Of a DNA stretch of 37,592 nt, positions 28,135 to 35,729 are shown piece by piece. Position numbers and translations under genes: made by a program. Position 1 is the stretch's first letter. The number at the start of each line of letters is the position of its first letter. The stretch lies in contig JAGVNU010000106.1 of the NCBI GenBank assembly GCA_020053105.1, positions 1 through 37,592 on the forward strand, written 5' to 3'. The notes beneath the pieces were generated by a model. That model searched no databases, was not told the DNA's origin, and was given only the letters and a program-made list of their open reading frames with translations. This DNA comes from Thermodesulfovibrionia bacterium (GTDB lineage Bacteria > Nitrospirota > Thermodesulfovibrionia > UBA6902).

Positions 28135-29181
28135 ATGGCATCTCTGGTTATAGAGCTTACAAATCGCTGCAATCTCAAATGCCGGCATTGCTATGGGGAA
28201 AGGCATCGGGCTGACAAAGACTTGCCTTTGGACCTTATCAACAAAATGCTATTGAGCGCAAGGGATTATGGATTTGATCATTTTTCCTTCACAGGTGGAG
28301 AGCCGACGATGCATCCGGAATTTACGGAGATCATTGAAACAGTATACAAAGCTGGTTACACCTTCGGCTTTGTCTCTAATGGATCGAACTTCACCGGTAT
28401 TTATAAAAGAATTCTCCCTTTTCGGGATCGATTGAGCGGGATCACGTTTAGTCTTGACGGCGCCATAGAAGAAACACACGACAGGCTTCGTGCAAAAGGA
28501 TCCTATCGACGAATAATGAGCGCTGTCAGCGTTTGCGTGGCAATGGATATACCGTTTACATTTAATTCCCTTATGACAACCAATAACCATGTCGAAATAA
28601 GAGAGATAGCAGATATTGCATATAAATTAAGAAGCCGTGGGCTGAGATTCGGTCACCTTATACCGACTCCTAAGATGAACAGGATGAAATTAGATATATC
28701 CCCTGAGCGGAGAAAGATGATTGACTATACGATATTGCAACTTGATAATAGCCGTATGCCAATCGTCATTGCCCCTGGATATTATACTAAAATTCTTTTC
28801 CCCTGTGCGCCTCTTACAAGACAAGAAATGAATATTGACTGCCTCGGGCAGATTACTATGTGCTGCCACCTATCCGGATATGGAAATCGTGCAGGGACTG
28901 GTGATGTTATAGCTGATCTTCACCATACGGATTTTCATAAGGCGTACAGCGAATATAACTCATTTATCGATAGGTTTCATCAGGACAAGATTAAACACTT
29001 TAGCAGTGATCATATAATGGATACGGACTACTTCCCCTGCTGGTATTGTTTAAATTATTTCAAGAAAGTTGATTGGATTTCTGAGTTCCCGGATAATCCA
29101 TGGAATGAGGGAGTTTGGAAAAAGAGTATCGATGAAAAGGAGACGAACAATGAGCGAGTTGCCGCAAGCCATAATACTTAA
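28135..29181 (+). CDS. Radical SAM peptide-modifying enzyme
   Basis: The 348-aa protein starts at ATG 28135 with AGGTGA 6 nt upstream. C12-x3-C16-x2-C19 is the radical SAM [4Fe-4S] motif, followed by 'FTGGEP', the SAM-binding GGE motif, at about residues 53-58. The C-terminal third has further cysteines (C224, C236, C243-C244, and C302-W-Y-C305), consistent with a SPASM- or twitch-like auxiliary cluster domain. Such enzymes cross-link, epimerise or otherwise modify ribosomal peptides whose leaders are presented by PqqD-type domains. The PqqD gene begins inside its 3' end (32-bp overlap), arguing for coupled expression. No own leader-binding domain is seen, so the separate PqqD protein probably serves it. 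Confidence 0.85.
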   Translation: MASLVIELTNRCNLKCRHCYGERHRADKDLPLDLINKMLLSARDYGFDHFSFTGGEPTMHPEFTEIIETVYKAGYTFGFVSNGSNFTGIYKRILPFRDRLSGITFSLDGAIEETHDRLRAKGSYRRIMSAVSVCVAMDIPFTFNSLMTTNNHVEIREIADIAYKLRSRGLRFGHLIPTPKMNRMKLDISPERRKMIDYTILQLDNSRMPIVIAPGYYTKILFPCAPLTRQEMNIDCLGQITMCCHLSGYGNRAGTGDVIADLHHTDFHKAYSEYNSFIDRFHQDKIKHFSSDHIMDTDYFPCWYCLNYFKKVDWISEFPDNPWNEGVWKKSIDEKETNNERVAASHNT

Positions 29182-29434
29182 TCCGGATGTTATTTTTACA
29201 GACGTTGGGAATAAAGAAGCCGTACTGTTGCATCTAGGGACAAAAAAATACTATAGCCTGAATGAGACGGGGGTCTATATCTGGAAGATGCTTGAAAGCG
29301 GGCTAACACCTGAAAATGTTACTCAAAAACTTCAGAATGAATTTGAAATTTCCCCCTCTAAAGCCATAGAAAGTGTCCTTACCCTCTTGAATGATCTTGT
29401 CAGTGAAAAATTAGTTGAGACCTCAGGAGGATAG
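29150..29434 (+). CDS. PqqD-family leader-binding protein (RRE; lasso B1 type)
   Basis: I chose ATG 29150 (94 aa), with AAGGAG 7 nt upstream; the frame extends upstream to 29069 but has no ribosome binding site there. 'LLHLGTKKYYSLNETGVYIWKML' is the PqqD signature (L-x-x-G-x-x-Y-x-L-N-x-T-G-x-x-I-W), followed by helices with 'ENVTQKLQNEFE'. PqqD-type RiPP recognition elements bind the leader as a beta-strand and hand it to the enzymes. In lasso systems the free-standing form is B1. The lasso-type leader at 26062 and the B2 peptidase immediately downstream fit this exactly. Confidence 0.9.
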   Translation: MSELPQAIILNPDVIFTDVGNKEAVLLHLGTKKYYSLNETGVYIWKMLESGLTPENVTQKLQNEFEISPSKAIESVLTLLNDLVSEKLVETSGG

Positions 29435-29440
29435 CTGTTA

Positions 29441-29947
29441 GTGATAATCAGGAAATTCAGAAATAATTTTCACTCTCTTCAGGATATCAGGATATTCTGT
29501 TATGTTTTTCTCATTGTCAGCATACTACCCATGATGATGAAATTTCTATCAATTCCCAGGCTTATGAAAGCGCTTACTCCGAAGAATAAGGCGAAGAACA
29601 GAAATCATTATATAACAGGAAAGCAGAAAAAAATCGTAACGTTTACGGACTTCATCTTAAATCAAAACATTTGGATATATAGCAGTACGTGTCTCAAGCG
29701 CTCCCTGATTCTCTACCATTTTCTGAGAAAAGCCGGTATTAATGTAACTCTTTGTTTTGGAGTCAAATATGATGGCAGGTTAAACCATGAAGCGATTAAA
29801 AAGCTGGAAGGTCATGCCTGGCTTCTTTACAAGGGGAATATTATCTTGGAACGTAATTTAGAAATCACGAAAACCTATACAGTGACATATTGTTTTCCTA
29901 TGGAGAGAGCAGGATATCCTCAGGAAAATTCAACTACTCAGAGTTAA
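29441..29947 (+). CDS. Lasso-B2-type leader peptidase, transglutaminase fold
   Basis: This 168-aa protein starts at GTG 29441, with AGGAGG 10 nt upstream and the PqqD stop 6 nt before. The catalytic Cys is C84 in 'STCLKRSLILYHFLRKAGI', the B2/transglut_core3 pattern C-L-x-R-S-L-x-L-x-x-x-L-R. The histidine is H125 in 'GHAWLLYKG'. A hydrophobic N-terminal stretch at ~20-40 may associate with the membrane. B2 proteins cleave the lasso leader after the T-x motif with the help of B1. The chain is within the usual size. It most likely releases the 10-residue core of the precursor. Confidence 0.85.
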   Translation: MIIRKFRNNFHSLQDIRIFCYVFLIVSILPMMMKFLSIPRLMKALTPKNKAKNRNHYITGKQKKIVTFTDFILNQNIWIYSSTCLKRSLILYHFLRKAGINVTLCFGVKYDGRLNHEAIKKLEGHAWLLYKGNIILERNLEITKTYTVTYCFPMERAGYPQENSTTQS

Positions 29948-29949
29948 TT

Positions 29950-31251
29950 ATGATCAATTTGTCTCATGAAATCATGCTTCTCCTAACGTGCGTCCGGGGC
30001 GGAAGGCCAGACGAGACGACTCGTAAGATCAATGAGATTGTGCAATACCCATTAAACTGGGAAGAGATTCTGGCATCTTCTTTCTGGCAGGGTATCGCAT
30101 CGCTTGCATACTATCATCTGAAGAATATTCAGGGGAGAAGCCCTGTCCCCGCAAATGTCATGGATCAGTTAAAGGGGGCCTATTATGCAAACACTGCAAA
30201 AAATACATACCTATATAAAGAGCTGTCCGCTATCATCGATGCCTTTAATGAAAATTCTGTTGATCTGATCGTATTAAAAGGCATGGCTTTGGCAAAAACC
30301 GTTTATAGTGATATAGGGTTAAGACAGATAGGTGATATCGATCTGCTTGTCAAAAGAGAATATCTCTCTGGTGCTGAGAAGACCATGTCTGACCTGGGAT
30401 ATATTGTCGATGAGAAGAGGCCGCTGGAGTGGATAAAGGAAAACTCCCATCACATATGCTTTATCCATCCGGGAAAGAATATTAAAGTTGAAATACACTG
30501 GCACATCACGTATAAAGCTCATCCCGTCTCGAATTTTACCTATGATAGCAGCTTCATCAATCGGTGCTGGGAGAGGGCTCAAAAGACTGAGATCTTCGGC
30601 AAGGAAATTAGAACACTTGGTCCGGAAGATTTACTCATTCACCTTTCCCTCCATTTTATGAAACATCGGTTTCTGAGTCCCGAATGGGGCTATAAGAGAT
30701 GTTTTATAAGCAAGGGGGCGCTTATTCAGCTTTATGACATTGCTCTGGTGCTTAAACATTACTGCAAAAATATTAACTGGGAAAGATTTCATCATGAAAT
30801 CAAGGAATATAAGTCGGATCATATGGTATATGCTACCCTGTTTCTCGTAAAAGATATTATGGGGGAGTCTCCGGGCTTGCAAGATAAGTTGAATAGTTTA
30901 ATTCCTGTAAAATTTGATCCTGACATAATGAACATTATGATAAACCGAATTTTTATCAGAGAAGATTCTTTTCCAGGTGTTAACAGATTTCTGACACAAT
31001 CATTCGGGGAGAATACAGTGAAAAATGGGATATTAAAGATCCTTAAAGTTATGTTCCCTGCGCCGGAGGTTATGGCTGCAAGATATTCTGTCCCCGTCTC
31101 TTCCAGAAAGATTTATCTTTGTTACGCAATTCGTCCATTTGATGTCCTTTTCAGGCATAGGAAAATCATGACGGATATACCGCGGATAAGAGATGAAGCA
31201 ATACTTGACAGATGGGTTTATTCTCAAGTGTTGATGATTAACAAGAAATAG
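29950..31251 (+). CDS. Uncharacterised nucleotidyltransferase (NTP_transf_5-like)
   Basis: I chose ATG 29950 (433 aa), 2 nt after the B2 stop; a longer frame back to 29890 overlaps B2 and lacks support. 'VLKGMALAKTVYSD' then G128-D129-I130-D131-'LLV' is the pol-beta-type nucleotidyltransferase motif with the D-x-D metal ligands. It is followed by 'GYIVDEKR' and a 'VEIHWHI' segment, as in the NTP_transf_5 family. Relatives occur in lasso and HprK/PqqD clusters; in pseudomycoidin-type lasso systems the nucleotidyltransferase-like protein adds hexoses to the phosphorylated peptide. A role in further decorating a phosphorylated core is inference. It is the last gene of the cluster. Confidence 0.8.
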   Translation: MINLSHEIMLLLTCVRGGRPDETTRKINEIVQYPLNWEEILASSFWQGIASLAYYHLKNIQGRSPVPANVMDQLKGAYYANTAKNTYLYKELSAIIDAFNENSVDLIVLKGMALAKTVYSDIGLRQIGDIDLLVKREYLSGAEKTMSDLGYIVDEKRPLEWIKENSHHICFIHPGKNIKVEIHWHITYKAHPVSNFTYDSSFINRCWERAQKTEIFGKEIRTLGPEDLLIHLSLHFMKHRFLSPEWGYKRCFISKGALIQLYDIALVLKHYCKNINWERFHHEIKEYKSDHMVYATLFLVKDIMGESPGLQDKLNSLIPVKFDPDIMNIMINRIFIREDSFPGVNRFLTQSFGENTVKNGILKILKVMFPAPEVMAARYSVPVSSRKIYLCYAIRPFDVLFRHRKIMTDIPRIRDEAILDRWVYSQVLMINKK

Positions 31252-31453
31252 TGAAAAACATCGAAATCCCGCCGGTTGCTGATTGTTATTACATGGTTTG
31301 CTGAATAAACAGATAAATACTACCACGGTTAGCTTCTTTTACACTGCATCTTTGTTAGTGAGAGAAATTACCATTCAAGTCATTCCTCACCGTAACGAGA
31401 CATGATATTTATTACAAAAAATTATATCTCGCGGCATAAAATAAAATTAAAAA

Positions 31454-31484
31454 AGCCCGGAGGCTAAATTTAAGCCCCCGGGCT
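31454..31484 (-). terminator. Intrinsic terminator overlapping the stop codon of the 214-aa gene
   Basis: The arms 31454-31465 and 31473-31484 form a 12-bp stem with one mismatch and a 7-nt loop, followed on the minus strand by six T and an AT-rich tail. The stop codon (31470-31472) lies in the loop, so the last four sense codons are part of the terminator stem. Confidence 0.85.
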
Positions 31485-32114
31485 AATCCATACTTTATAT
31501 ATCTTCCTGCGGGTATTTAGACGCAGGTCGGCCGTTCTTAAAGCTACCTGATGCGTGCGGGCCTGTTTTACAGTCCACAAAGCAAGGCACTTTTTCTGTT
31601 CGACAATGCCGCCATAAGCGGGTATTCCATTAATTAAATTAAATTCTTTTATGATTTCCCACCGGTTCTTTGTTCTCGCAACATCTGCAATCACCGCCTT
31701 AAAGCCCGCGTAAGTCTCTTTCGTAAAGCGAACAGAGCAGACCTCATCATTGACGTATACAACAAGCGAAATGTTATCGCTTATCTTTAACGTCAGAGGC
31801 TTCTCGCAGATATCCGAAAACTTGTCATCATACAGCACATGATCTTTGGAGCCATGCGTATGCATGATGATCGCAGTAGATTCATATCTCAGATAAAAGA
31901 AATTCGCAACACGCTTTTCCTTTAGTCGGTACCGCTGGAACTTGGACTTTTCTGTCCCATACTTCCCGATCAGCTTCCGGTCAATACACTGCCATTTGTC
32001 GCGCTTCCGTTCGGGCAGTTCTGTAACATGATAGAACAGGTATCCGCGTCCGACCAAATACACAATCTGTTGAATGAATCCCTGCCAGCTTCCTGCAAGA
32101 TAGTTATAAGCCAT
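31470..32114 (-). CDS. 214-aa protein of unknown family, downstream of a structured RNA
   Basis: I chose ATG 32114, which has a very strong GGGAGGTGA 4-5 nt upstream; a longer frame to 32180 is unsupported. The protein has no signal peptide or membrane helix. It is basic and aromatic at the N-terminus ('AYNYLAGSWQGFIQQI', 'GRGYLFYHVTELPERKRDKWQ', 'KFQRYRLKEKRVANFFYLRYE') and ends in an Arg/Lys-rich region ('KQARTHQVALRTADLRLNTRRKIYKVW'). This composition would suit nucleic-acid binding, but I do not recognise a family. It is not a reverse transcriptase, RuvC/HNH nuclease or transposase by visible motifs. The ~780 nt directly upstream on the same strand is non-coding and hairpin-rich, so it may be the protein partner of that RNA. 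It has its own terminator. Confidence 0.75.
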   Translation of the reverse strand: MAYNYLAGSWQGFIQQIVYLVGRGYLFYHVTELPERKRDKWQCIDRKLIGKYGTEKSKFQRYRLKEKRVANFFYLRYESTAIIMHTHGSKDHVLYDDKFSDICEKPLTLKISDNISLVVYVNDEVCSVRFTKETYAGFKAVIADVARTKNRWEIIKEFNLINGIPAYGGIVEQKKCLALWTVKQARTHQVALRTADLRLNTRRKIYKVWISPGA

Positions 32115-32115
32115 A

Positions 32116-32893
32116 AAATCACCTCCCGGTTTTTTATTAAGCTCGGCCTCCCGGCCGGCAGCTTTCCTTATTGATATCACTCAGTTAGCAGCATCAATAA
32201 GTAAAGCCACCCCCAAACAAGTTCAGTCAAGGTGCAGTCTTTTGCGTGCCGTTTTATTACGGATTATCATGTCCGTCCGGCATCGGATCACCACTGCCTT
32301 GCAGTGACCCTCAACGCTAATCAACTACGCTCCTGGTCCTCGCACGCTTTTGCGCCGTTCGGACTGTGCCGCCTTAGATAATTGTGTTAAGGAAACGGTC
32401 AGGTCGCTCACTCCGACGGTTGTGTGCATATGCACGACCCCGAATATGGAAGCAGGTCCTTACTCACTCCAGTGGAGCTTTCGGATACCTGTCGAAGATC
32501 AAAGCAGTTCGGCCTCGCCTCTCCAGTTCCCTTTTACCCGGTCGCATCCTCCTTAAGCGGATAGGATGCTTTGCCGCCAGGCTTCATCGGCGGTCTTTAA
32601 GGGTTCAGCTATACACCAACCGGAATTACTTCAGGTCAGTTCCCCCTCCGGGCCATGTGTTGCGTCATTACTGACGTCCCACTGGATGGATTTTCACCAC
32701 TTCACAATTATCTACCTTTCCCCTGAATTGCCGGGGAAAGATGTTTTCGGCGTCGCCCATAATCAGCAAAGGCAGTGGGTAGAAGACATCTTACAGCCAG
32801 CCCCCGTTACCACCGGACAAGCACGTCTCCATGCATCCGGCGATGCCTTATGTATCTGCATCACACTTGACGGTGTGAGTGGCAATACATAAC
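32116..32893 (-). ncRNA. Candidate large structured RNA (~780 nt)
   Basis: The stretch is more GC-rich than its flanks, has no plausible ORF on either strand, and is packed with paired segments. The 5'-most helix pairs 32885-32892 with 32848-32855 and encloses CACAC/GTGTG. Others are 32716-32723/32733-32740 (8 bp), 32664-32668/32673-32677 closing a GUAA (GNRA) loop on the minus strand, 32563-32569/32544-32550, 32573-32578/32589-32594 region (CCGCC/GGCGG), and a long-range GCGTGC/GCACGC helix (32342-32347/32244-32249) enclosing CACTGC/GCAGTG (32292-32306). It runs straight into the ribosome binding site of the 214-aa gene. The GNRA loop and downstream gene favour the minus strand. Exact ends are unknown. 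I could not match it to a known family. Confidence 0.5.
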
Positions 32894-33073
32894 CCTTCTC
32901 CTCTGTTGAATATTCAAAGTGAAGAGCTGCTGAACTTGCTTGGGAAAAAACTATCCTTTTGGATCTGACGTGGGAATGATGCGAGGTAAAATACGCATTC
33001 TTTCAAATCGATATATTTCAATTGGTTAGCCCTGCGCGCAACTTCCATATAGAATATGGGCGTATAGCAGAGC

Positions 33074-33190
33074 AAAAAAAATAATCAGGGTGCAAAACCC
33101 GTCTTGAATCCGCTTCACCAGCGGATGGTAAGGTAAGTGCTGAATGTCCCGCGCTTTACCCAGCATTTTGAAGTTCGACTATCGGGGTCG
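33074..33190 (-). ncRNA. Candidate small RNA with possible pseudoknot and weak terminator
   Basis: Reading the minus strand: CGAC/GTCG (33176-33190), then TGCTG/CAGCA (33161-33165 with 33138-33142) crossing GGTAA/TTACC (33156-33160 with 33132-33136), an H-type pseudoknot geometry. A 6-bp hairpin follows (33121-33126/33108-33113). It ends in a 4-bp GGGT/ACCC hairpin (33088-33100) and a run of eight T on the minus strand (33074-33081), offset by 6 nt. No ORF is present. The terminator is weak, so this is tentative. Confidence 0.3.
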
Positions 33191-34060
33191 TCTACTTCTA
33201 AGTTAATAGTTATCTATGTATTACTTTTTAAATGAAACAACACCGTTCTGAATTCATAATTCACCAGCCGTTGTTACATTTACCAGCTTAATTTAGCTGC
33301 CAGTATTTCTCAATTATTATTAGGAAAAATGGTACCATTTTGTGGACTCAAAATGCATATCATCTTTTTTATGGCCCATTTTGTGGCCCAAAAATATCAA
33401 AAAGGGATAAAAAGTCCGTCATGAATGTTTTTGGGTTTATTTTATGGCCATAATTTACATTTGGGATTAACGTGACGTCAACTGCGACCTAAATCCTTAA
33501 ATTCTCTTTCCTCATTCATCTCAGCATGGGCAACGCCTGTTCAAATCATTATTCCTTTGCCTCTGGCAGCCCCAATACCGAGGTGCGTATGGCTGAAGAC
33601 TTCCTTCCAGATTCTCATCCCGCTCAACAACCATAGATATCAGCCTTGTGATATTCCTCTTTCTTTCGCATTAAACATATCAGAAATCCTTGCCCTGCCA
33701 TATGCAAAATATGGAATATCATTGCCCTTAAATCGGACTTTGACGCATGCCTTGCCGTCTTTTTCGGTACGATTTATATGAGGATAGATTTTAAGGTTCA
33801 ATATGGTCTGCAATGGCTTTTGATACATCACGGATTTTTTTCCGTTACGTTCTGGCCGGCAACCACGCCATTGCTTTTAATCCCAAAAAATAATTCTCCG
33901 TGATGATGTTTATTGAGGATGGCCGCTATGGAAATGAGCGCCTCTTTAATCTCAGAGGTGCTTTTTTCAGTTCCAATGTTTCAGATTCAATAAGTTTCAT
34001 ATTCCCATTCTGTCACCTTGCAATGGATGCATTATTATATATCAGACGCAGCAATAGTGC
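33191..34060. other. AT-rich non-coding stretch of the mobile region
   Basis: Apart from a doubtful small minus-strand ORF (33640-33831) I see no gene. The stretch holds a perfect 16-bp palindrome, AAAATGGTACCATTTT (33326-33341), two TGGCCCA direct repeats (33372-33378 and 33384-33390), and a TGACGTCA palindrome (33473-33480) that recurs at 34207-34214. These look like protein binding sites for the adjacent element. Confidence 0.45.
33640..33831 (-). pseudogene. Possible remnant of a small element gene
   Basis: The frame encodes 63 aa with coding-like composition ('VRFKGNDIPYFAYGRARISDMFNAKERG') but no clear ribosome binding site. After 'KERG' this frame stops, while another frame continues plausibly ('ITRLISMVVERDENLEG') for about 40 codons toward 33510. 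That pattern suggests a frameshifted gene, but it may be chance. Confidence 0.25.
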
Positions 34061-34125
34061 TTCATTCTTTGGGCCACAATTTGGACCACAAAGAATGAAA
34101 AGCTTCAGTTTTTGGCCAGAAACTG
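34061..34125. repeat. Two nested palindromes upstream of the excisionase gene
   Basis: The first is an 11-bp perfect inverted repeat (34061-34071 with 34089-34099) enclosing a GGCCA...TGGACC motif. The second is CAGTTT/AAACTG (34106-34111 with 34120-34125) enclosing TTGGCCAG. Both share a TTTGG-G/C-CA core with the repeats at 34235-34314. Confidence 0.6.
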
Positions 34126-34234
34126 GACCCATGAAGGACTCCACCGGAACAAAGGAAAGAGTCAACCTTGGATTTCGGAGTGATTTGTTCTCGCTTTTGT
34201 GACGTATGACGTCAAATCGAGAACTTGAATCCCG

Positions 34235-34314
34235 GTTCCATCTTTTGGGACAAGTGTCACTATAAATGGAACCTTAGTTCCATACTTTGGGACACGTGTC
34301 ACAGAATATGGAAC
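34235..34314 (+). repeat. Two 38-bp repeat units with nested palindromes, 42-bp period
   Basis: Units 34235-34272 and 34277-34314 match at about 30 of 38 positions. Each is bounded by GTTCCAT and its complement ATGGAAC, and each carries an inner near-palindrome (GACACGTGTC in the second). They lie about 90 bp upstream of the excisionase start, a normal place for operators or integrase/excisionase arm sites. Confidence 0.7.
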
Positions 34315-34401
34315 TTATATATATTAAGCTTTCTTCTTCCACAAACGTAAATGCATCTTAAAAGTAATACCCATCCATAAGAACAATTTGTGAGGAGATA
34401 T

Positions 34402-34662
34402 ATGTCAAGTATCAATATTGTGACAATCGCGGAATTGTCAAAGATTCTTAAGGTGAAGGAAAAAACATTATATCAATGGGCAGAATTGAGGCAAATCCCC
34501 AGCCTCAAAATGAATGGGTGTCTGAGATTTGATCTCAACGAAATTCTCCAGTGGATTAAATCCTGTAAAAAAGAGCCCCATTCTGGTTATAATCCTTTTA
34601 CTCAGGCCAGAGGCCCCAGGAAAGGAGGCGATGAGGAATATGGGGCTTTATCGAAGAGATAA
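34402..34662 (+). CDS. AlpA/excisionase-type helix-turn-helix protein
   Basis: The 86-aa protein starts at ATG 34402 with GAGGAGAT just upstream. Residues ~5-50 ('VTIAELSKILKVKEKTLYQWAELRQIPSLKMNGCLRFDLNEILQWI') are the MerR-like winged helix of the AlpA/excisionase family. It overlaps the integrase start by 23 bp, the usual xis-int arrangement. It likely directs excision and represses the int promoter through the nearby palindromes. Confidence 0.85.
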   Translation: MSSINIVTIAELSKILKVKEKTLYQWAELRQIPSLKMNGCLRFDLNEILQWIKSCKKEPHSGYNPFTQARGPRKGGDEEYGALSKR

Positions 34663-35701
34663 AATCTACTGGATCACCATCACGCAAGATGGAAGAAGGA
34701 CACAAATTTCTACTGATACAGATAACAGAAAACTTGCCGAGAGGATTTATGCCAAGATCCTTATCGAGATGCAGGAAGGAAAATACTTTCAGAATGCTCT
34801 GGCGCGGACAAAGACCTTTGATGAGATGATGACACGATACTTTGTGGAGTGCACAAACAAACAGTCAACGATACTAAGAAAGCAGGGTGCTCTCACTCAT
34901 CTTCGGGAAATGTTCAGCAGCAGGACGATTTCCGAAATTACGCCTGAATCCATTATTGATTACAAACTCAAGAGGAAAGGTGAGAAGGCTGCTGACTCAA
35001 CGGTACTGAATGAGATCAGACTTCTTAGCAACACATTCAATACCGCGATCAAGACATGGAGATGGTGCAAGGAGAATCCTGTAAGTCAGGTCAAATTAGG
35101 TTTGAAAGCAGGTAAGATTGACCGTTGGCTGACTCCTGAAGAAGAGACAAAACTCCTTGAGGCATCTGAAGGCAAGATGAAAGGACAATTGTCAGATATC
35201 ATTGTCATCGGTTTAAATACCGGGATGAGTCAGGAAGAGATTATAAACCTGAAGTGGAAGAACATTGACCTTGTCAGAAAGACCATTACTACTACGAGGG
35301 AAAAGACAGGCAACACCAGAACTATCCCGATCAACCAGACATCTCTTGCTGTGCTGAAGGGAATGACCCAGGTCAAGAGTATATCAGGTTATGTGTTCTT
35401 CAACGGCGCAAATAAGATGATTGACAGGTGGAATCTTAAGAGCAAATTCAACGAGGCGGTCAAAGAGTCAGGGATAGAGAAATTCAGATTCCATGACCTG
35501 CGGCATTCTTTTGCAACAAGACTGGCGCAAAGCGGAGTGGACATTTACATGATATCAAAACTGCTTGGTCACAAGGATGTTACTACGACCCAACGATACG
35601 CTCATCACTACCCGGAATCACTGAGATCAAGCGTTGAACTTTTGGACTCTGCTACAATTCTGCTACAATCTAAAATAATTCTTAATGCAGATTCTAAATA
35701 A
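34640..35701 (+). CDS. Tyrosine recombinase/integrase
   Basis: I chose ATG 34640 (353 aa), since 'MGLYRRDKIYWI' is the normal start of this integrase type; ATG 34631 is only 2 nt from the GGAGG. Residues ~1-60 are an arm-binding-like domain, ~65-160 a SAM-like core-binding domain, and ~165-345 the catalytic domain. H285-D-L-R288-H, H311 in 'LLGHKDV' and Y320 in 'TTQRYAHH' are the expected catalytic residues, and 'KTGNTRTIPI' supplies the beta-hairpin lysine. The box I arginine (T-G-M-R-x-x-E) is Ser197 ('TGMSQEEI'). The stop is 28 nt from tRNA-Arg, so it marks the end of an integrated element. Confidence 0.88.
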   Translation: MGLYRRDKIYWITITQDGRRTQISTDTDNRKLAERIYAKILIEMQEGKYFQNALARTKTFDEMMTRYFVECTNKQSTILRKQGALTHLREMFSSRTISEITPESIIDYKLKRKGEKAADSTVLNEIRLLSNTFNTAIKTWRWCKENPVSQVKLGLKAGKIDRWLTPEEETKLLEASEGKMKGQLSDIIVIGLNTGMSQEEIINLKWKNIDLVRKTITTTREKTGNTRTIPINQTSLAVLKGMTQVKSISGYVFFNGANKMIDRWNLKSKFNEAVKESGIEKFRFHDLRHSFATRLAQSGVDIYMISKLLGHKDVTTTQRYAHHYPESLRSSVELLDSATILLQSKIILNADSK

Positions 35702-35729
35702 AGAAGCCGTAACACCTTAAAAAGAAAAA

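Noticed and set aside
26062..31251. Classical lasso peptide cluster
   Set aside because: No cyclase gene and no acidic acceptor residue in the core, despite the matching leader, B1 and B2.
32350..32892. Plus-strand ORFs across the structured RNA region
   Set aside because: They overlap each other in several frames, have no ribosome binding sites, and their composition (Arg/Ser/Pro-rich) is what GC-rich hairpins produce by chance.
32116..32893. Group II intron or reverse-transcriptase element
   Set aside because: No reverse transcriptase is encoded, I found no domain V-like segment (AGC...GTTC hairpin), and the downstream ORF ends in an ordinary terminator.
33900..34202. 100-aa plus-strand ORF before the excisionase gene
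   Set aside because: No ribosome binding site, atypical composition, and it runs through the palindromes at 34061-34125.
25758..34400. Second copy of the tRNA-Arg 3' end (left attachment site)
   Set aside because: I looked for a direct repeat of the tRNA 3' half and saw none; it may lie outside the window.
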